DNA of 64,000 nucleotides, taken from contig CM072515.1 in the NCBI GenBank assembly GCA_036898135.1, positions 76,479,072-76,543,071 of the forward strand, written 5' to 3'. Origin of the DNA: Oncomelania hupensis (Eukaryota > Mollusca > Gastropoda > Littorinimorpha > Pomatiopsidae). Below the pieces are notes generated by a model. It did no database searches, was not told the DNA's origin, and saw only the letters and a list, made by a program, of their open reading frames with translations. Position 1 is the first letter of the stretch. The number at the start of each line of letters is the position of its first letter. This document shows, one piece after another, positions 10,921 to 21,721 of this stretch. The position numbers were made by a program, and so were the translations under genes.

Positions 10921-11604
10921 TAGTGCCACAAGAAGAAGAGATGACAAGGGGAGGGGGGAGGGGTGTTGAGGTGTCGAGGGCGAGGCAGCGAGTGGCAGAG
11001 ACACGTGAAACACGTGGGTGTACTTGTATGTAGAGGGGGAGGGCTTACGACAACTTGTTTAGCTACGGCGTCACCGCAGTGTCGTCAGCCAACCGTCCCT
11101 CGTCGTGCTGCGTTACGCTCAGCCGGCGGCCGACCTTTCACCACAAAAGAGAAAAGGGGAAACTGTCGAGAGGACTACAGCGGATAACCCTATCTCTCCC
11201 GATCATCTCCAGGTCTGCCACAAGGAGTGAGCTTTAATCCCTAGAAGAAAGTGTCATCTCCACCCACCTTTATTATATCCCTTCCCAAGAGGAAAGCGTT
11301 GCGGAAGACAAGAACGATATAGCCATTTGCATTTGCCAGTCTAAACGGAGTGTGCAAGGTCACAGAGAACAGAAAGTTGGACCAACTCTCCAAGAGCAAG
11401 GGTAAATGAGGTAGATGTGGCTGGAGATGCGAAGACTCGCTATTATGCATGAGATTTAGGCGACCGCTGGCATAGAGATGTGCATCGTTCATTGTCTGCT
11501 ATTCTCCCTGTCAGGACCTTGCGGCGGTTTATGATGATGGGGCTGCTGAGACGTAGGTGTATATAAACAGCAGTCTACCGTGGGTCTGCCTTTTTTCCCC
11601 CCAG
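10921..11604. other. No gene seen; possible intron sequence
   Basis: Mixed-composition sequence with higher GC than its surroundings at 11040-11200. It ends in a strong polypyrimidine tract and AG at 11603-11604. Confidence 0.35.
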
Positions 11605-11735
11605 GAGCGACGACGGTTTGGCGCTAGACACCCCGAACTCTACTGTGAAAGTGTGGTGGCTGTGGAGTGTCAGTGGACCACTTGTTTCCTTAGTGTAAGG
11701 ACTTTGGGGCTGGAACTTCAGTCGTCGCTGAACAC
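11605..11735 (+). other. Candidate internal exon of an unrecognised host gene
   Basis: A long polypyrimidine tract (CTGCCTTTTTTCCCCCCAG) ends at 11604. At 11736 there is a strong donor, CAC|GTGAGT. The 131 bp between are open in one frame (starting ERRRFGARHPEL, containing VVAVECQWTTCFLS), and the GC content is higher than in the flanking repeats. I do not recognise the peptide. Both splice sites match metazoan consensus, but chance occurrences are expected in 64 kb, so this is a lead only. Confidence 0.3.
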
Positions 11736-12028
11736 GTGAGTTGCCCCGTTCCTTGAGCGTACATGTTACAGTGATAAGCTTACACAACCTTTTCACGCCC
11801 TATAGCGATATAAGCCTACTGCATGCCAATGCAGTTCCACCGCCCATCACTTATCGTATAGAGAAGGTTTACGTTTCTATAACTCAGGTTGGTGTTACGT
11901 GTTCTGTACCATCTGGCGTCTACAATGTTTTAGTTTCTTTGTCAGTTTGGAAGTTTATTTTTCTTCATTCATCCTGTTATGTGTGCGCATGCGTATGGGT
12001 GAAAGTATTGGTGTGAGCCTATCTCCGG

Positions 12029-12038
12029 TTGTTGTTGT

Positions 12039-12073
<35 letters not shown>
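12029..12073. repeat. GTT/GAT microsatellite
   Basis: GTT units pass into GAT units, directly followed by TTGTAGAGCGCC, a motif seen next to other retroposon-derived microsatellites in this window. Confidence 0.85.
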
Positions 12074-12075
<2 letters not shown>

Positions 12076-12135
12076 GTTGACTTGTAGAGCGCCGATATTC
12101 TATGTCACAAAGACATTTTTAAAAAATAAATGTAT

Positions 12136-12362
12136 TTGAACAACTTTATTATCACCGAGGTGAAATTCGGGCACTTTCATTTTCGAAAGTATACAGCAGC
12201 CCCAAGTGAAGCGCTTTAACCAAGGTACATGCTGGGTGTGTTCTTGTCACCGGCACTCACTCGTCTAGGACATGAGCGTCAGGATCTTTAAATTCCGTTA
12301 TGATGGAATGCATGAGACACAGACTAGACCTCGGTTTATACTCTCATCCGAAGGAGTAAAAT
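12136..12362 (-). mobile_element. SINE family C, 5'-truncated copy
   Basis: Reverse complement of the body of the copy at 4441-4797. Shared blocks are ATCACCGAGGTGAAATTCGG, CACTTTCATTTTCGAAAGTA, CCAAGTGAAGCGCTT, CACCGGCACTCAC and CTCATCCGAAGGAGTA. The tRNA-like head is missing. An ATTT-rich run follows at 12376-12430. Confidence 0.9.
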
Positions 12363-12429
12363 GTGGTAAAAGTATTTTATTTATTTATTTTTTTATTTTT
12401 TTATTTTTTAATTTATTTATTTATTTTTG

Positions 12430-13054
12430 TTATATTGACGAGTTACCGCTGGCGAATAATCTCTAAACAAGGGAGGGTTCAAGTGACGGCATCTTGTCTA
12501 TAATCCTCATTAGATGTCGTTCTCCGTGGAATGAGGGAATAATACAAAAGATTTATCTCCCCTTCTCTGCTGACAATGGGTTTCATAATTATGTGGATGT
12601 GTGCCGTAGACACAAGATGGCCATTTGACTGTGTTATCAGCTGGTCAGTGTATCAGCTGGTCAGTGTTTCAGTCAGTGTATCAGCTGGTCAGTGTATCAG
12701 TCAGAACTGGTCAGTGTATCAGTCAGTGTGTCAGCTGGGCTTGCTGAAAATCAAGGGATTGATTTCCTAGTAACCTAAAGAAGATCACGATGCTTGGGTG
12801 AAATCTTCAGGAAAAACATCTTCATGCGAAACAAATAACCACAAATGATGTGGCTGGGAACAGAAATGGGAGAGAACCTAGCCTTTTTCAAAGACAATTC
12901 ATGGGCAAAACTATTTGTAAACTCTGGAGTTGCAGACGTCAACTTCAGTCCTTGTTCTTTAGGCGAGGCAATGACTACCTAAAGCCTTTTGTCTCTCTCA
13001 TGTTCAGTGCTTACAAATAATGTCTAATCAGATATAATTAACAAAAAAAAAAAC
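12430..13054. other. No gene; short minisatellite inside
   Basis: A GTCAGTGTATCAGCTG-type minisatellite of about 16-24 bp units lies at 12640-12738. The rest is unassigned. Confidence 0.6.
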
Positions 13055-13614
13055 ACCCCCGTTGGGGGTGCCGGGGGTTTCAGTATAAATAGTATCCCCA
13101 CTTTCTGGAAATTTAGTGCTTTAAATTCCCACTGTCGCTGTCTTTCTCATTCCTGCTCTTTTCTATCAATCTTCTATACTATCGTCTTCTTCACTAGACC
13201 AGTCTCCTACCTTTTTTCTTGAAAACTCTTCCGGGACAAGACTCCTTGTTTGTGTATGAGGTCTGTTGGATCAGCTTGGGAATATTGGACGCTTTCTGCT
13301 AGGGCTTCCTATGATGTTTTTATTTAGCAATGTAGGCATTTTATATGTATGTGTTTTGTTGATAATTTATAATGATGTTTGTATTCTATTTTGTTTTTGT
13401 AAACGGGGGTTCGATAAGTTGGGGTGAAGCCTCAGCCGTCCCCTGCGTGGGATGTCTTTATTGTAAAGTGACTGGCTGGTGGAGAGCTTTCGGTTTTACC
13501 ACTAGGGTTGTTTCAGCAGATCTTTTATGCGGATCGGGGGTTGTCCGGTCCTGATTTGGCTCGGAAGAGTCCGCTGGACCTAAAGCAATAATCATGTAAT
13601 GTAATGTAATGTAA
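13055..13614 (+). mobile_element. Family A retroposon, short form
   Basis: Shares its full length with copies at 24312-24708, 42010-42592, 57128-57835 and 63530-64000. Landmarks in order: GGGGGTGCCGGGGGTTTCAG, a TATAAATAG box, GAAATTTAGTGCTTTAAATT, CTTTTTTCTTGAAAACTCTTCC, TGTATGAGGTCTGTTGGATC, ATGATGTTTGTATTCTATTT, GTGGGATGTCTTTATTG, GGTCCTGATTTGGCTCGG and CCGCTGGACCTAAAGCAA. It ends in a (TGTAA)n tail at 13593-13614, whereas the 50104 and 57128 copies end in (AATC)n. The left end starts with an imperfect hairpin, CACCCCC/GGGGGTG. No open reading frame is conserved among copies, so it is a non-autonomous element or a LINE 3' end. No convincing target duplication was found for this copy. Confidence 0.8.
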
Positions 13615-14107
13615 CCAAAAAAACAACTACCAAAACAGATGGGTGTTTAGTCCATTCCTGAAGTCTCCCAACCCCATACTCTTCCCAATGGAATGGTCCA
13701 GCAAAACATCGACACAGGATTTGGATTATTTGACTTCGCCGGAAGCTAGCTACATGTAAACAGCGAGAGAGATACGGCACCTGACAACTCTCACACATTG
13801 AGCTGATGAACATCTAGGCTACCATTACATTCATTCGTTTCTCTCTGCAGCTGCCGTTTAAATTTTTTTTTATTAATTTGTTTAGTTATTTATTGATTAT
13901 TGTTGGTGATGAAAACAATATTGATAATTCATTTTCTCCAACATCGTGTGAGACATTGATAATTTAAAAAAAAATTAAGTGAAGGAAATCGCTTTTGTCG
14001 ATTTCGTGAAAGTCTCGGTGTCAGAAATAGTTTCACCACTCGGTGAAAAGTATTCGTTGACGAGGCAGTTAGATCAGGCTGTTTAAAAGATATTTTTTGT
14101 TTTGCGC
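13615..14107. other. No gene seen
   Basis: AT-rich. Nothing recognisable in any frame. Confidence 0.4.
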
Positions 14108-14486
14108 ATTGGTCTGGAAGCGTAGGTGGTTAGGGCGCAGGTTTCCCAAGCCGATGGTTGCGGGTTTTAACCCCGCAGGGAGCGAAGTTATGTAGGCTTA
14201 CCTCAGTTAAGAGATTATTCGGGTCGCCAGAGGGTTTCGCCTGGTACTCCGGTTTTTTGTCTCCCTTCAATTATAGTACTGAAGGCAGTCAAGCTAAAAA
14301 CTTCAAAAATTAACATTCGACTTCTGAGTGCGACTCGATTGCCTTTACACCTACATGTTTGAATGATGAATGTGTGTTGTTTTTGTGTGCTCCAGTTGCC
14401 TTACATGTCTGAAACATATGAGCGTGTATGTTGACTACAGATCGCCGCGCTTTAGTCTGATTTAGGAAAAGGGAGCATATATTATC

Positions 14487-14546
<60 letters not shown>
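14108..14546 (+). mobile_element. SINE family B, diverged full-length copy
   Basis: The head at about 14112-14185 is tRNA-like (A-box-like GTAGGTGGTTAGGGCGCAGG; degenerate B box GCGGGTTTTAACCCCG). The body carries GGTACTCCGGTTTTTTGTCTCCC, GACTCGATTGCC, ACACCTACATGTTTGAAT and GAGCGTGTATGTTG. The 3' block is CAGATCGCCGCGCTTTAGTCTG, ending in (ATT)n at 14490-14546. It contains the central section that is missing from the copies at 5197 and 30818. Confidence 0.85.
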
Positions 14547-14547
<1 letters not shown>

Positions 14548-15160
14548 TGTTATCCTGCAATCATCGTCTCAAAGAATCAAGTTCTATTTCACTTCAACGA
14601 AAGTAATGTTTATTATCCGGTTTACACAGATTTGTTAAAGGTGTTTGATGTCATTGAGGACACTGTTATTGTTTTATTATATTTCTTTTCAATTCATTTA
14701 TTTTCTTTCTTGATTTTTTATTCATGAAAGTATTTATTAATTTTCTCACTTTCTTTCCTTCTCTCATTTTTATTTAGGAATTTAGTGACTTTGTTATTGT
14801 GTTTTATTATTATTTAATTAATTAATTGTTTTTGTGTCCAGTAGACCTATCACACTGATATTGAAAGAAGTAACATTAAACAATAGCATATAATTTTTTT
14901 TAACAATTTAATTCCCCACATGAAGACAGTGATTAGATAAAATAAGACATCATTACCACAAAGTGTTACAAAAAAAACTTAAGTACAGAATTGAATGAAC
15001 GAACATTGACGCTTAACGTCTACACCCACCATTGGCGATATGGCAGACGGGGATAACCATCCCAGGAAACAAGACGTAATGGCCTAAATCAATACTGAAC
15101 TCCCAGAGCAATCATACTGCTAAGATGGACAGTGAAAAATGGCCACTTTTATCTTGCACA
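14547..15160. other. No gene seen
   Basis: AT-rich sequence with ATTT runs. No domain recognised. Confidence 0.4.
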
Positions 15161-15234
15161 TCAAGGGATTCGAACCTGGGTCATCGGTGTGCCAGGCGAA
15201 CGCTCCACCACTGGAGCTACTGCGATGAGGCAAC
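15161..15234 (-). mobile_element. tRNA-like SINE head (unclassified)
   Basis: On the minus strand, a GTAGCTCCAGTGGTGGAGCG A-box region and a GGTTCGAATCC B box about 35 bp later give tRNA-like pol III promoter spacing. Arm pairing is too poor for a functional tRNA. It lies 37 bp upstream of the LTR retrotransposon. Confidence 0.5.
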
Positions 15235-15266
15235 CACAGCAGTCTCCACACAAACAGGACAGAGAG

Positions 15267-15271
15267 GGGAG
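15267..15271 (+). repeat. Target site duplication, left (GGGAG)
   Basis: The five bases before the 5' LTR are identical to the five bases after the 3' LTR (23429-23433), as expected for integrase-mediated insertion. Confidence 0.9.
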
Positions 15272-16813
15272 TGTCACGAACTGGCTAGTCTTAACTCTGC
15301 TTGTTGACTATTTAGCCATGTGTAGTATTTGTAACAGTAGAGAAGTCAGTATATAACACAGCAGCAATTAAATTACACAGTAAACCACACACGGCGAGCG
15401 AGCCACCCACATCGCAGTGAGTCAGCACTTGAGCTTTGAATCGGACCGTTTTAACCAATCAGAGCAGGCTCAGTGGGTAGAGCAGTTTTGAATGTGTCAG
15501 ATCCTAACACAGTTTGAATCAGTCGTGTGTGAGACGAGGTAGAGTCAACATCTCCACAGCTAGAGAAATCTCTACACTCATAGACCAGGAAGCAGGACTT
15601 AGGAATCTTAGAATTCTCTCAAGTCATCACGGGCCTGAACTTGTCAAACAGGTAAATGAACACCCTTCTGTTTCATCGTGATATATTTGTATTATTGTTG
15701 AAATTATGTTTGAAGAATTTGCTATGCATAAATGTGAATTGTTAATCCGAATTTGCGGGACCATGTGGAAAGGCCGAACACGTGGTGAAACACGACCGGT
15801 TGCGCCGCCATGTTGCAAAACCATACGGAACCACTGTTGTTTAACTTATATGTATGTTTGCAGACCAGTGGCTGTACCCGTGAATGTTTATAATATTATT
15901 AATTCTGGATGTGTATAGTTAGACACGATTGATATTTATGTATGTATAGGAATTTAGAGTGAGATTCCAGTGGAACCCGGAAGTAGCAGAATGTTCGTCG
16001 CTTATGTATAGAGATGTGGAGCTATCACTGAGGGCTACTTTGGCTTTCAGTGAGACGCTCTGCACAAACCGATTATTCAGGGTTGTGCAGAATTTCGTCT
16101 CTAATATTACAGACGAGCAGGCGAGCTATCCCGAGCTATCCCGAGCTATCCTGTGTGCCCCACTCCACAGAAACGACTAGTTGGTCGAGGAGACTCTACC
16201 GCACAAGACGGAAGGAGCTACCCGAAGAAACACCCTGTCAGACCCCACAGCGTGGCAAGGGAACCCAACTACACAACGACACAGGTGGACCAGAAGCTAC
16301 CTCACAGAAGGACTTCGAACACCCCACACATGAGTTAAGTGCATAAGGCGAAGGTGCACTTAAACTGATCATAACAGGACCACAGTAGTCCAACTCTTCA
16401 GAAACTGTAAAACGGACCACAGTAGTCCAAATCTACATGAAATATTATAGCAAGTGCCCGAGGAAGATATAACAGCTGCCTAGACTATCAGCGATCGAAC
16501 TATTAGCATTGAAAGAGACTTTTTAAGTTAGATTAGTACTTAGAGAATCTTGTATAGAGTAGAAGAAATAAATGTGTGATTTTAACTGTTATCAAGTGGC
16601 TGGACTACATATGATTCATAGCCGTGTGAAAGCTAGTGTGACAGTAATCTTTTACCATTTTCTATCTATTTCTGTACCCCAACCTTAACACAGAACGAGC
16701 TAAACAAATAAATTTATTAAAGTAATTCATAGGGTGACTTACTAGCAGTTCCCACCGAATAAACGTGAGGGTCCATAATTCCATTGTGCAGAGCCCATAA
16801 ACCCCACGTGACA
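15272..16813 (+). repeat. 5' LTR
   Basis: 1542 bp. Contains a TATA-like TATATAACA at about 15350, a triple direct repeat of CGAGCTATCC at 16125-16150, two copies of ACCACAGTAGTCCAA at about 16379 and 16417, and AATAAA-type polyadenylation signals near 16568, 16707 and 16757. Short frames inside the LTR are duplicated in the other LTR and have no family match, so I do not call them genes. This LTR would supply the promoter for the genomic RNA. Confidence 0.95.
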
Positions 16814-16820
16814 CTTTAAT

Positions 16821-16838
16821 TGGCGAGCCTAGCTAGGA
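16821..16838 (+). other. Putative primer-binding site
   Basis: TGGCGAGCCTAGCTAGGA begins seven bases after the LTR end. A PBS starts with TGG because it pairs with a tRNA CCA end. I could not assign the tRNA. The seven-base gap is larger than usual. Confidence 0.5.
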
Positions 16839-17179
16839 TCTGTGAATAATAGGAATTGGGTATAACCGGATCTAAGTACAATAAAATTAGATAACAGTAG
16901 AAGTAGAATAACTTAGAATAGCTGTAAGAAGGACTGATCAGTTTTTGTGCACTATTCTTTAGTTAAAAACTTTTTTGCTTCAAATATTTTTGTGCCTGTA
17001 TGTTGCATTGTTCTTTTGCAGGTTTTGCTTAAATAACTGTTGTATGCCATTTGACTCTTGGTTTATTCTATTATTGATTACGAATTTGATTGTCTTTGCA
17101 TTGTTTTTATTGACTTGCAATATTGCTAGTGTTTTGGTATTCCACGTGATTCAGAGGTTGTTCATAGACACGTTTGGCA
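16839..17179 (+). other. Retrotransposon 5' leader
   Basis: About 340 bp of untranslated leader between the putative PBS and the first gag ATG. A short hydrophobic frame overlaps it, but it lacks an ATG start and runs out of frame into gag, so it is not called. Confidence 0.6.
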
Positions 17180-20149
17180 ATGTCGGACCCAGTGGCCTTG
17201 AGATTGCGCTTCAAGGAATTAGGGGAAGCTTTACACTTAGCAGGGGGAGACCTAATTGCGTATATCAATGCAGAGGTAGAGAAACAGGAGGCTAAGGCAG
17301 AGAGAGCAGCAGAGAGAGAGGCGAAGAAACTCGAAGCGGCAGAGAGAGCTGCAGAGAGAGAACAGAAAAAAGCAGAACTAGAAGCAGAGCAAAAGAAACT
17401 AGCATTAGAGGCAGAGAGAGAGGCAAAGAAATTAGAGTTAGAAGCAGCAAGAGAACAGAAAAAAGCAGAGTTAGAAGCAGCAAGAGAACAGAAGAAATTA
17501 GAATTAGAAGGAGAACAGAAGAAGGCAGCATTAGCAGCAGAGAGAGAAGCAGAAGTTAGGAAATGGGAGTATGAGAGGGCAGAAAAGGAAAAAGACAGAC
17601 AGCATGAGTTAGAGCTAAGGAGATTGGGATCAGGAGCTTCAAGTTCTTCCTCAACCCCTTCCCACTCAGATCAGCTAGAGGTAGCATCCAACCCTGTACA
17701 AGGAATGTCATTTCCACTGGGAACATTCAATGAGAGAGAAGAAGGTCTAGATCTCTATCTGACTAGGTTTGAGCGTCTAGCAACAGAGTACAAACTAGAT
17801 CCCACTCATTGGTCTTTTAAGCTTAGTCAAGGGCTTAGAGGAAAGGCTTATGACATCTACAGTAAGCTACCGACTGACAGAGTGACTGACTATCACAAAG
17901 TAAAAGAGGCACTCCTAACGGGATTCGAACTGACAGGAGAATGCTACCGGCAAAAGTTCCGCACCAATCGGAGAGTGAAAGGAGAGAGCTATGCGCAGTT
18001 CGCGGATCGGTTGTCCACAATGCTGGATAAGTGGATTAGCCAGTCAGCCACGGCAAAGACGTATGATGGACTGACAGAACTGTTAGTATGGGAACAGCTA
18101 CGGGAAACCATGACCCCCGAGCTGAGGACATTCTCAGTAGAGCAGGGCGCGGAAAGACTGGAAGATCTGGTCAAGGTCGCAGATAGGTACGTGGCCGCAC
18201 ACGGAGAAGCCAAGAGCTTCAGGCGAGACCTAAAGCCTAACGGGAAAGAGGCACAGAAAAGAAGCCCTAACCGGGAAGAGCGCACCGCGAATAAGCCGAA
18301 TAACCCCAGACCTGGGCAAAATAAAGGACCCAACACGGAATTCGGGAAAAGAGGTCCCGCAGAACAGAGACGGTATTGTTCGTTCTGCAACAGAAACAAT
18401 CACTCCACCGCAGAATGTTTCAAGTTGGCCGCACAACGTAGGGAAGAGCGCGAAAGCCGGCCAGCGCACAGAGTTCTAACTCAAAGTAGCGGTAACAAGC
18501 CACACACAATCGGAGATCACCCCTCGGTGACAGACACGGTCAAGGTCAACGGTAAAGAAGCGAACTGCCTGTATGACACAGGTCTATCATACGACGCGAT
18601 AGTTAGCGAATCTCTTGTATCGCGCGCGGACTTGACAGACAAGACAGTCGACTTACAAGGAGCAGACTTGACGAAACCGACGACTACTTGCCCAATAGCT
18701 TGGATAGAAGTAGAGAGTAGGTACGTCACAGGACGAATCCAAGCAGCTGTTTTACAGAAACCCCTGTATGATCTAGTGCTAGGTTGTAGGTATGTGTTCT
18801 TAGGCACGCCCCCTAAAACTGTAGAGATAGCTGCAGTGCAAACCAGGGCCCAAGCTAAAACCCAACCACCCCAGCCCAAGTTCGCTCCGAATCCAGGACT
18901 CGAAGAGATCAAAACAGCACAGAAAGAAGACACCTCGATAGCGAAGTGCTTCCAGAAGCTACCCAAGGCGCACACACCCCCGCACAAGGGAGACTTCTAC
19001 ATGGAAGAGGGAGTTCTACATCGACAAGGAGATGGAGATCACACCCAACTAGTACTGCCAGCCACACTTCGAGCCCAAGTACTAGAACTAGGCCACAGCA
19101 TGCCACTCAGCGGACACATGGGAATTGGAGCCACAGTGCAGAGAATCAGCGCACACTACTATTGGCCAGGAATCACGGAGGATGTCAAGCGCTACGTGAA
19201 ATCTTGCCACCAATGTCAACGATATTCCCCGCGACATCACACCGTACCAGTTACCTTAGGACCATCAGTAGTAGTCGGCGTGCCATTCCAGCAAGTCTCA
19301 GTAGACATAGTAGGACCACTGCCCATGACCAAGAAGAGGAACAGATTTCTACTCACACTCGTCGACGCATGTACGATGTGGTGCGAAGCAGTCCCGTTGC
19401 CAGCGATCGACACCAAGAAGATTGCAGATGCACTCATCGCCATCTTTACCAGAGTCGGATTCCCGGACAGCATTAGAACGGACAACGGATCTCAGTTCAC
19501 CGGCCGCCTGATGCAAGACGTGTTCGAGTTGATACAAGTTCATCACATTCGCACACCACCATATCACCCCGCCAGCAACGGACAAGTAGAAAGACTGAAT
19601 GGAACCCTTCTCACCATACTCAGGAAAGTCGCCGACGACAATCCAGAAGCGTGGGACACCTACGTGAATGCGGCACTGTTCGCATACAGAGAAACGCCCC
19701 ATGCAGCCACAGGCTACACCCCGTCAACATTGCTATTCGGCAGACCTCTAGCAGGACCGCTAGAAGCCCTACGCAGAAGTTGGACGGAAGCCAAGATAGA
19801 CGACACACCAAGAGGTGCCACCAAGTACGTCGCAGACCTGCAGGAAACCCTCAAAGCAACGTGGAAGAAAGCTGGTGAAGCACTGAAGAAGGCAAGAGCC
19901 CGTCAGGCGAAGTACTACAACCGCCACGCGAAGGACAGAGAACTGCAAGTCGGCGATCAAGTGCTACTCTTACTTCCAAGTGGAACCAACAAGCTGGACA
20001 TCGCTTGGAGAGGACCGTACCGGGTGACTGCCAAGAAATCCAAGACAGTCTACCAAGTAGAGGTGAACGGGAGAGCCGATACCACCACATCAATCTCCTT
20101 AAGAAGTACACGGACCGACCAGCGACCCCCAGCACTCACAACTTGTTAG
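17180..20149 (+). CDS. gag-pol: Gag-protease-integrase polyprotein of Gmr1-like element
   Basis: 989 residues from the ATG at 17180; the frame is open a little upstream, but only through a TTG. Residues about 30-150 are a charged Ala/Glu/Lys/Arg-rich coiled coil. Residues about 180-345 form a retrotransposon gag capsid-like region. A CCHC zinc knuckle has C400, C403, H408 and C413. The aspartic protease motif is D466-T-G (YDTGLSYD). The integrase zinc finger is H639, H646, C676 and C679. The integrase core carries D709 (SVDIVGP), D768 (RTDNGSQF) and E804 (GQVERLNG), with 35 residues between the last two, the D,D-35-E spacing. The GPY module is at 945-947 (WRGPYRV). The normal continuation after the GPY module lies in another frame from about 20058, so the last residues are off-frame and the stop at 20149 follows. 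Gag would assemble the particle, protease would cut the polyprotein and integrase would insert the cDNA. Confidence 0.93.
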   Translation: MSDPVALRLRFKELGEALHLAGGDLIAYINAEVEKQEAKAERAAEREAKKLEAAERAAEREQKKAELEAEQKKLALEAEREAKKLELEAAREQKKAELEAAREQKKLELEGEQKKAALAAEREAEVRKWEYERAEKEKDRQHELELRRLGSGASSSSSTPSHSDQLEVASNPVQGMSFPLGTFNEREEGLDLYLTRFERLATEYKLDPTHWSFKLSQGLRGKAYDIYSKLPTDRVTDYHKVKEALLTGFELTGECYRQKFRTNRRVKGESYAQFADRLSTMLDKWISQSATAKTYDGLTELLVWEQLRETMTPELRTFSVEQGAERLEDLVKVADRYVAAHGEAKSFRRDLKPNGKEAQKRSPNREERTANKPNNPRPGQNKGPNTEFGKRGPAEQRRYCSFCNRNNHSTAECFKLAAQRREERESRPAHRVLTQSSGNKPHTIGDHPSVTDTVKVNGKEANCLYDTGLSYDAIVSESLVSRADLTDKTVDLQGADLTKPTTTCPIAWIEVESRYVTGRIQAAVLQKPLYDLVLGCRYVFLGTPPKTVEIAAVQTRAQAKTQPPQPKFAPNPGLEEIKTAQKEDTSIAKCFQKLPKAHTPPHKGDFYMEEGVLHRQGDGDHTQLVLPATLRAQVLELGHSMPLSGHMGIGATVQRISAHYYWPGITEDVKRYVKSCHQCQRYSPRHHTVPVTLGPSVVVGVPFQQVSVDIVGPLPMTKKRNRFLLTLVDACTMWCEAVPLPAIDTKKIADALIAIFTRVGFPDSIRTDNGSQFTGRLMQDVFELIQVHHIRTPPYHPASNGQVERLNGTLLTILRKVADDNPEAWDTYVNAALFAYRETPHAATGYTPSTLLFGRPLAGPLEALRRSWTEAKIDDTPRGATKYVADLQETLKATWKKAGEALKKARARQAKYYNRHAKDRELQVGDQVLLLLPSGTNKLDIAWRGPYRVTAKKSKTVYQVEVNGRADTTTSISLRSTRTDQRPPALTTC

Positions 20150-21721
20150 CCATCGCCATTGCGGAAGAAGGAGAAAGCATGGAGACCAGTGCAGTAGAGT
20201 ATCCCCTGCACTCCAAAGAAACCTACAAAGACGTGATACTCAACGGAGACCTAGCCGCTAAACAGCAACAGCAAGTACTACAGGTCATTCGACAACATCA
20301 GACTGTGCTCACAGACCGACCAGGGAGGACAGACCTCGTCGAAGTAACCTTAACGGTGACCGACCCAACACCCGTCCGCCAGAAGCTCTACCCGATGCCA
20401 CTGTCTCAGCAGCGAGCCATCAAGGAAGAGATAGACACCTTACTGGCAGCCGGAATCATCTCAGAGTCTACCTCACCCTACAGCGCAGGCACGGTATTGT
20501 TGCGAAAACCCAACGGAGAGCATCGACTGTGCATCGACTTCAGACTGTTGAATGCCGTAACGCAGTTCCAGCCAGAGCCACTCCCGGACCAGACAGACCT
20601 ATTTGCCAAGCTACAGCGAGCGAAGTACTTCTCACGCATCGACCTCAGCAAAGGATACTACCAGATACCAGTACAACCACAAGTCCGAAAGTACCTAGCG
20701 TTTAGCACTATGGAAGGACACTTCGAGTTCAATGTACTTCCATTCGGACTCCACAACGCACCCAGCATCTTCAGCGCCATGATGCGAAAACTCCTGGCAC
20801 CCCTGAGCAGCGAGCACCTACATTCGTTTATGGACGATATCCTCATCGCAACACCTACGTGGGAGGAACATGTCACGCTCCTACACGCTCCTACAGCAAC
20901 TACTCGCCCGCCTCAGAGACACGGGATTGACGGCAAGACCCACCAAATGTCAGATTGGATTCACAGAACTAGAATTTCTGGGACACACCATCAGTCAAGG
21001 AAGCCTGCGACCGGTAGAAAAGACAGTGAAACGCCTACTCGACGCTCCTAGGCCCAAGACCAAGAAGGAAGTGCAGTCGTTTCTAGGACTCTGCGGCTTC
21101 TACCAGAAGTTCATCCCCAACTACAACAGCATCGCCGTACCACTGACAAATGGAACCCGGAAAATCGCCCCGGACAAAGTCGTATGGACAGCGGAATGTG
21201 AGACAGCATTCCAAACACTCAAGGACAGAATGACATCGGCGCCAGTACTCCACCTACCCGATTTGACTCAGCCATTCGTTCTTCGCACCGACGCAAGCGA
21301 CTTAGGCCTCGGAGCAGTACTGCTACAGCGCGACCCCAAGAATGCAGAGACGCTATTCCCTGTCGCCTACGCCAGCAGAAAATTGAGACCCGCCGAGACC
21401 CACTACGCCACGTCGGAGAAAGAATGTCTTGGACTAGTCTGGGCCATACAGAAATTCCAACTCTACCTGTATGGGACCCACTTCACAGTTCAGGTGGACC
21501 ACCAACCACTATCGTTCCTGGCAGCCTCCAAGTCTTTGAACTCTCGCCTGATGAGATGGGCACTCACCCTTCAGGCATACTCATTCCAAATCGAGTACAT
21601 CCCCGGCAAAGAGAACCACGGAGCCGACTACCTCAGTCGCCATCTCGTGGAGGACACAGCAGCTGGCGCCCACCCAACACAACTAAGGGCCACAGCACCA
21701 GAATTCGTCCCCGCCCAGTAA
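20058..21721 (+). pseudogene. pol: Reverse transcriptase-RNase H, frame-disrupted
   Basis: From about 20058 the frame shifted by -1 relative to gag-INT continues the integrase tail (HINLLKKYTDRP) and then encodes RT: LYPMPLSQQRAIKEEID, LLRKPNGEHRLCIDFR, SRIDLSKGYYQIPV, LPFGLHNAPSIFSAMM and the active site FMDD at 20827-20838. Just downstream, the 10-mer at 20875-20884 is repeated at 20885-20894, throwing RT out of frame. The remaining thumb (GLTARPTKCQIGF, LEFLGHTIS) and RNase H (LRTDASDLGLGAVL, SEKECLGLVWAI, VQVDHQPLSFL, NHGADYLSRH) are open in the gag-INT frame to the stop at 21721. The original frame runs on to 21051 as nonsense. RT and RNase H would make the cDNA. Everything after the break is otherwise intact, which suggests a recent lesion or an assembly error. 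Confidence 0.92.
20875..20894 (+). repeat. 10-bp tandem duplication breaking RT
   Basis: ACGCTCCTAC occurs twice in a row. The duplication is not a multiple of three and explains the switch of frame in the RT domain. Confidence 0.9.

Noticed and set aside
13041..13630. Target duplication of the family A copy at 13055 (A-rich flanks on both sides)
   Set aside because: Both flanks are simple A-rich runs, so the match cannot be distinguished from chance.
15959..16346. Genes inside the LTR
   Set aside because: Present in both LTRs only because the LTRs are identical; overlapping short frames with no domain.
16975..17295. 106-codon hydrophobic frame before gag as an extra retrotransposon gene
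   Set aside because: It starts at TTG, not ATG, overlaps gag out of frame and has no family resemblance.
17292..17531. Minus-strand Leu/Ser-rich ORFs over gag
   Set aside because: Shadows of the charged coiled-coil coding region on the other strand.
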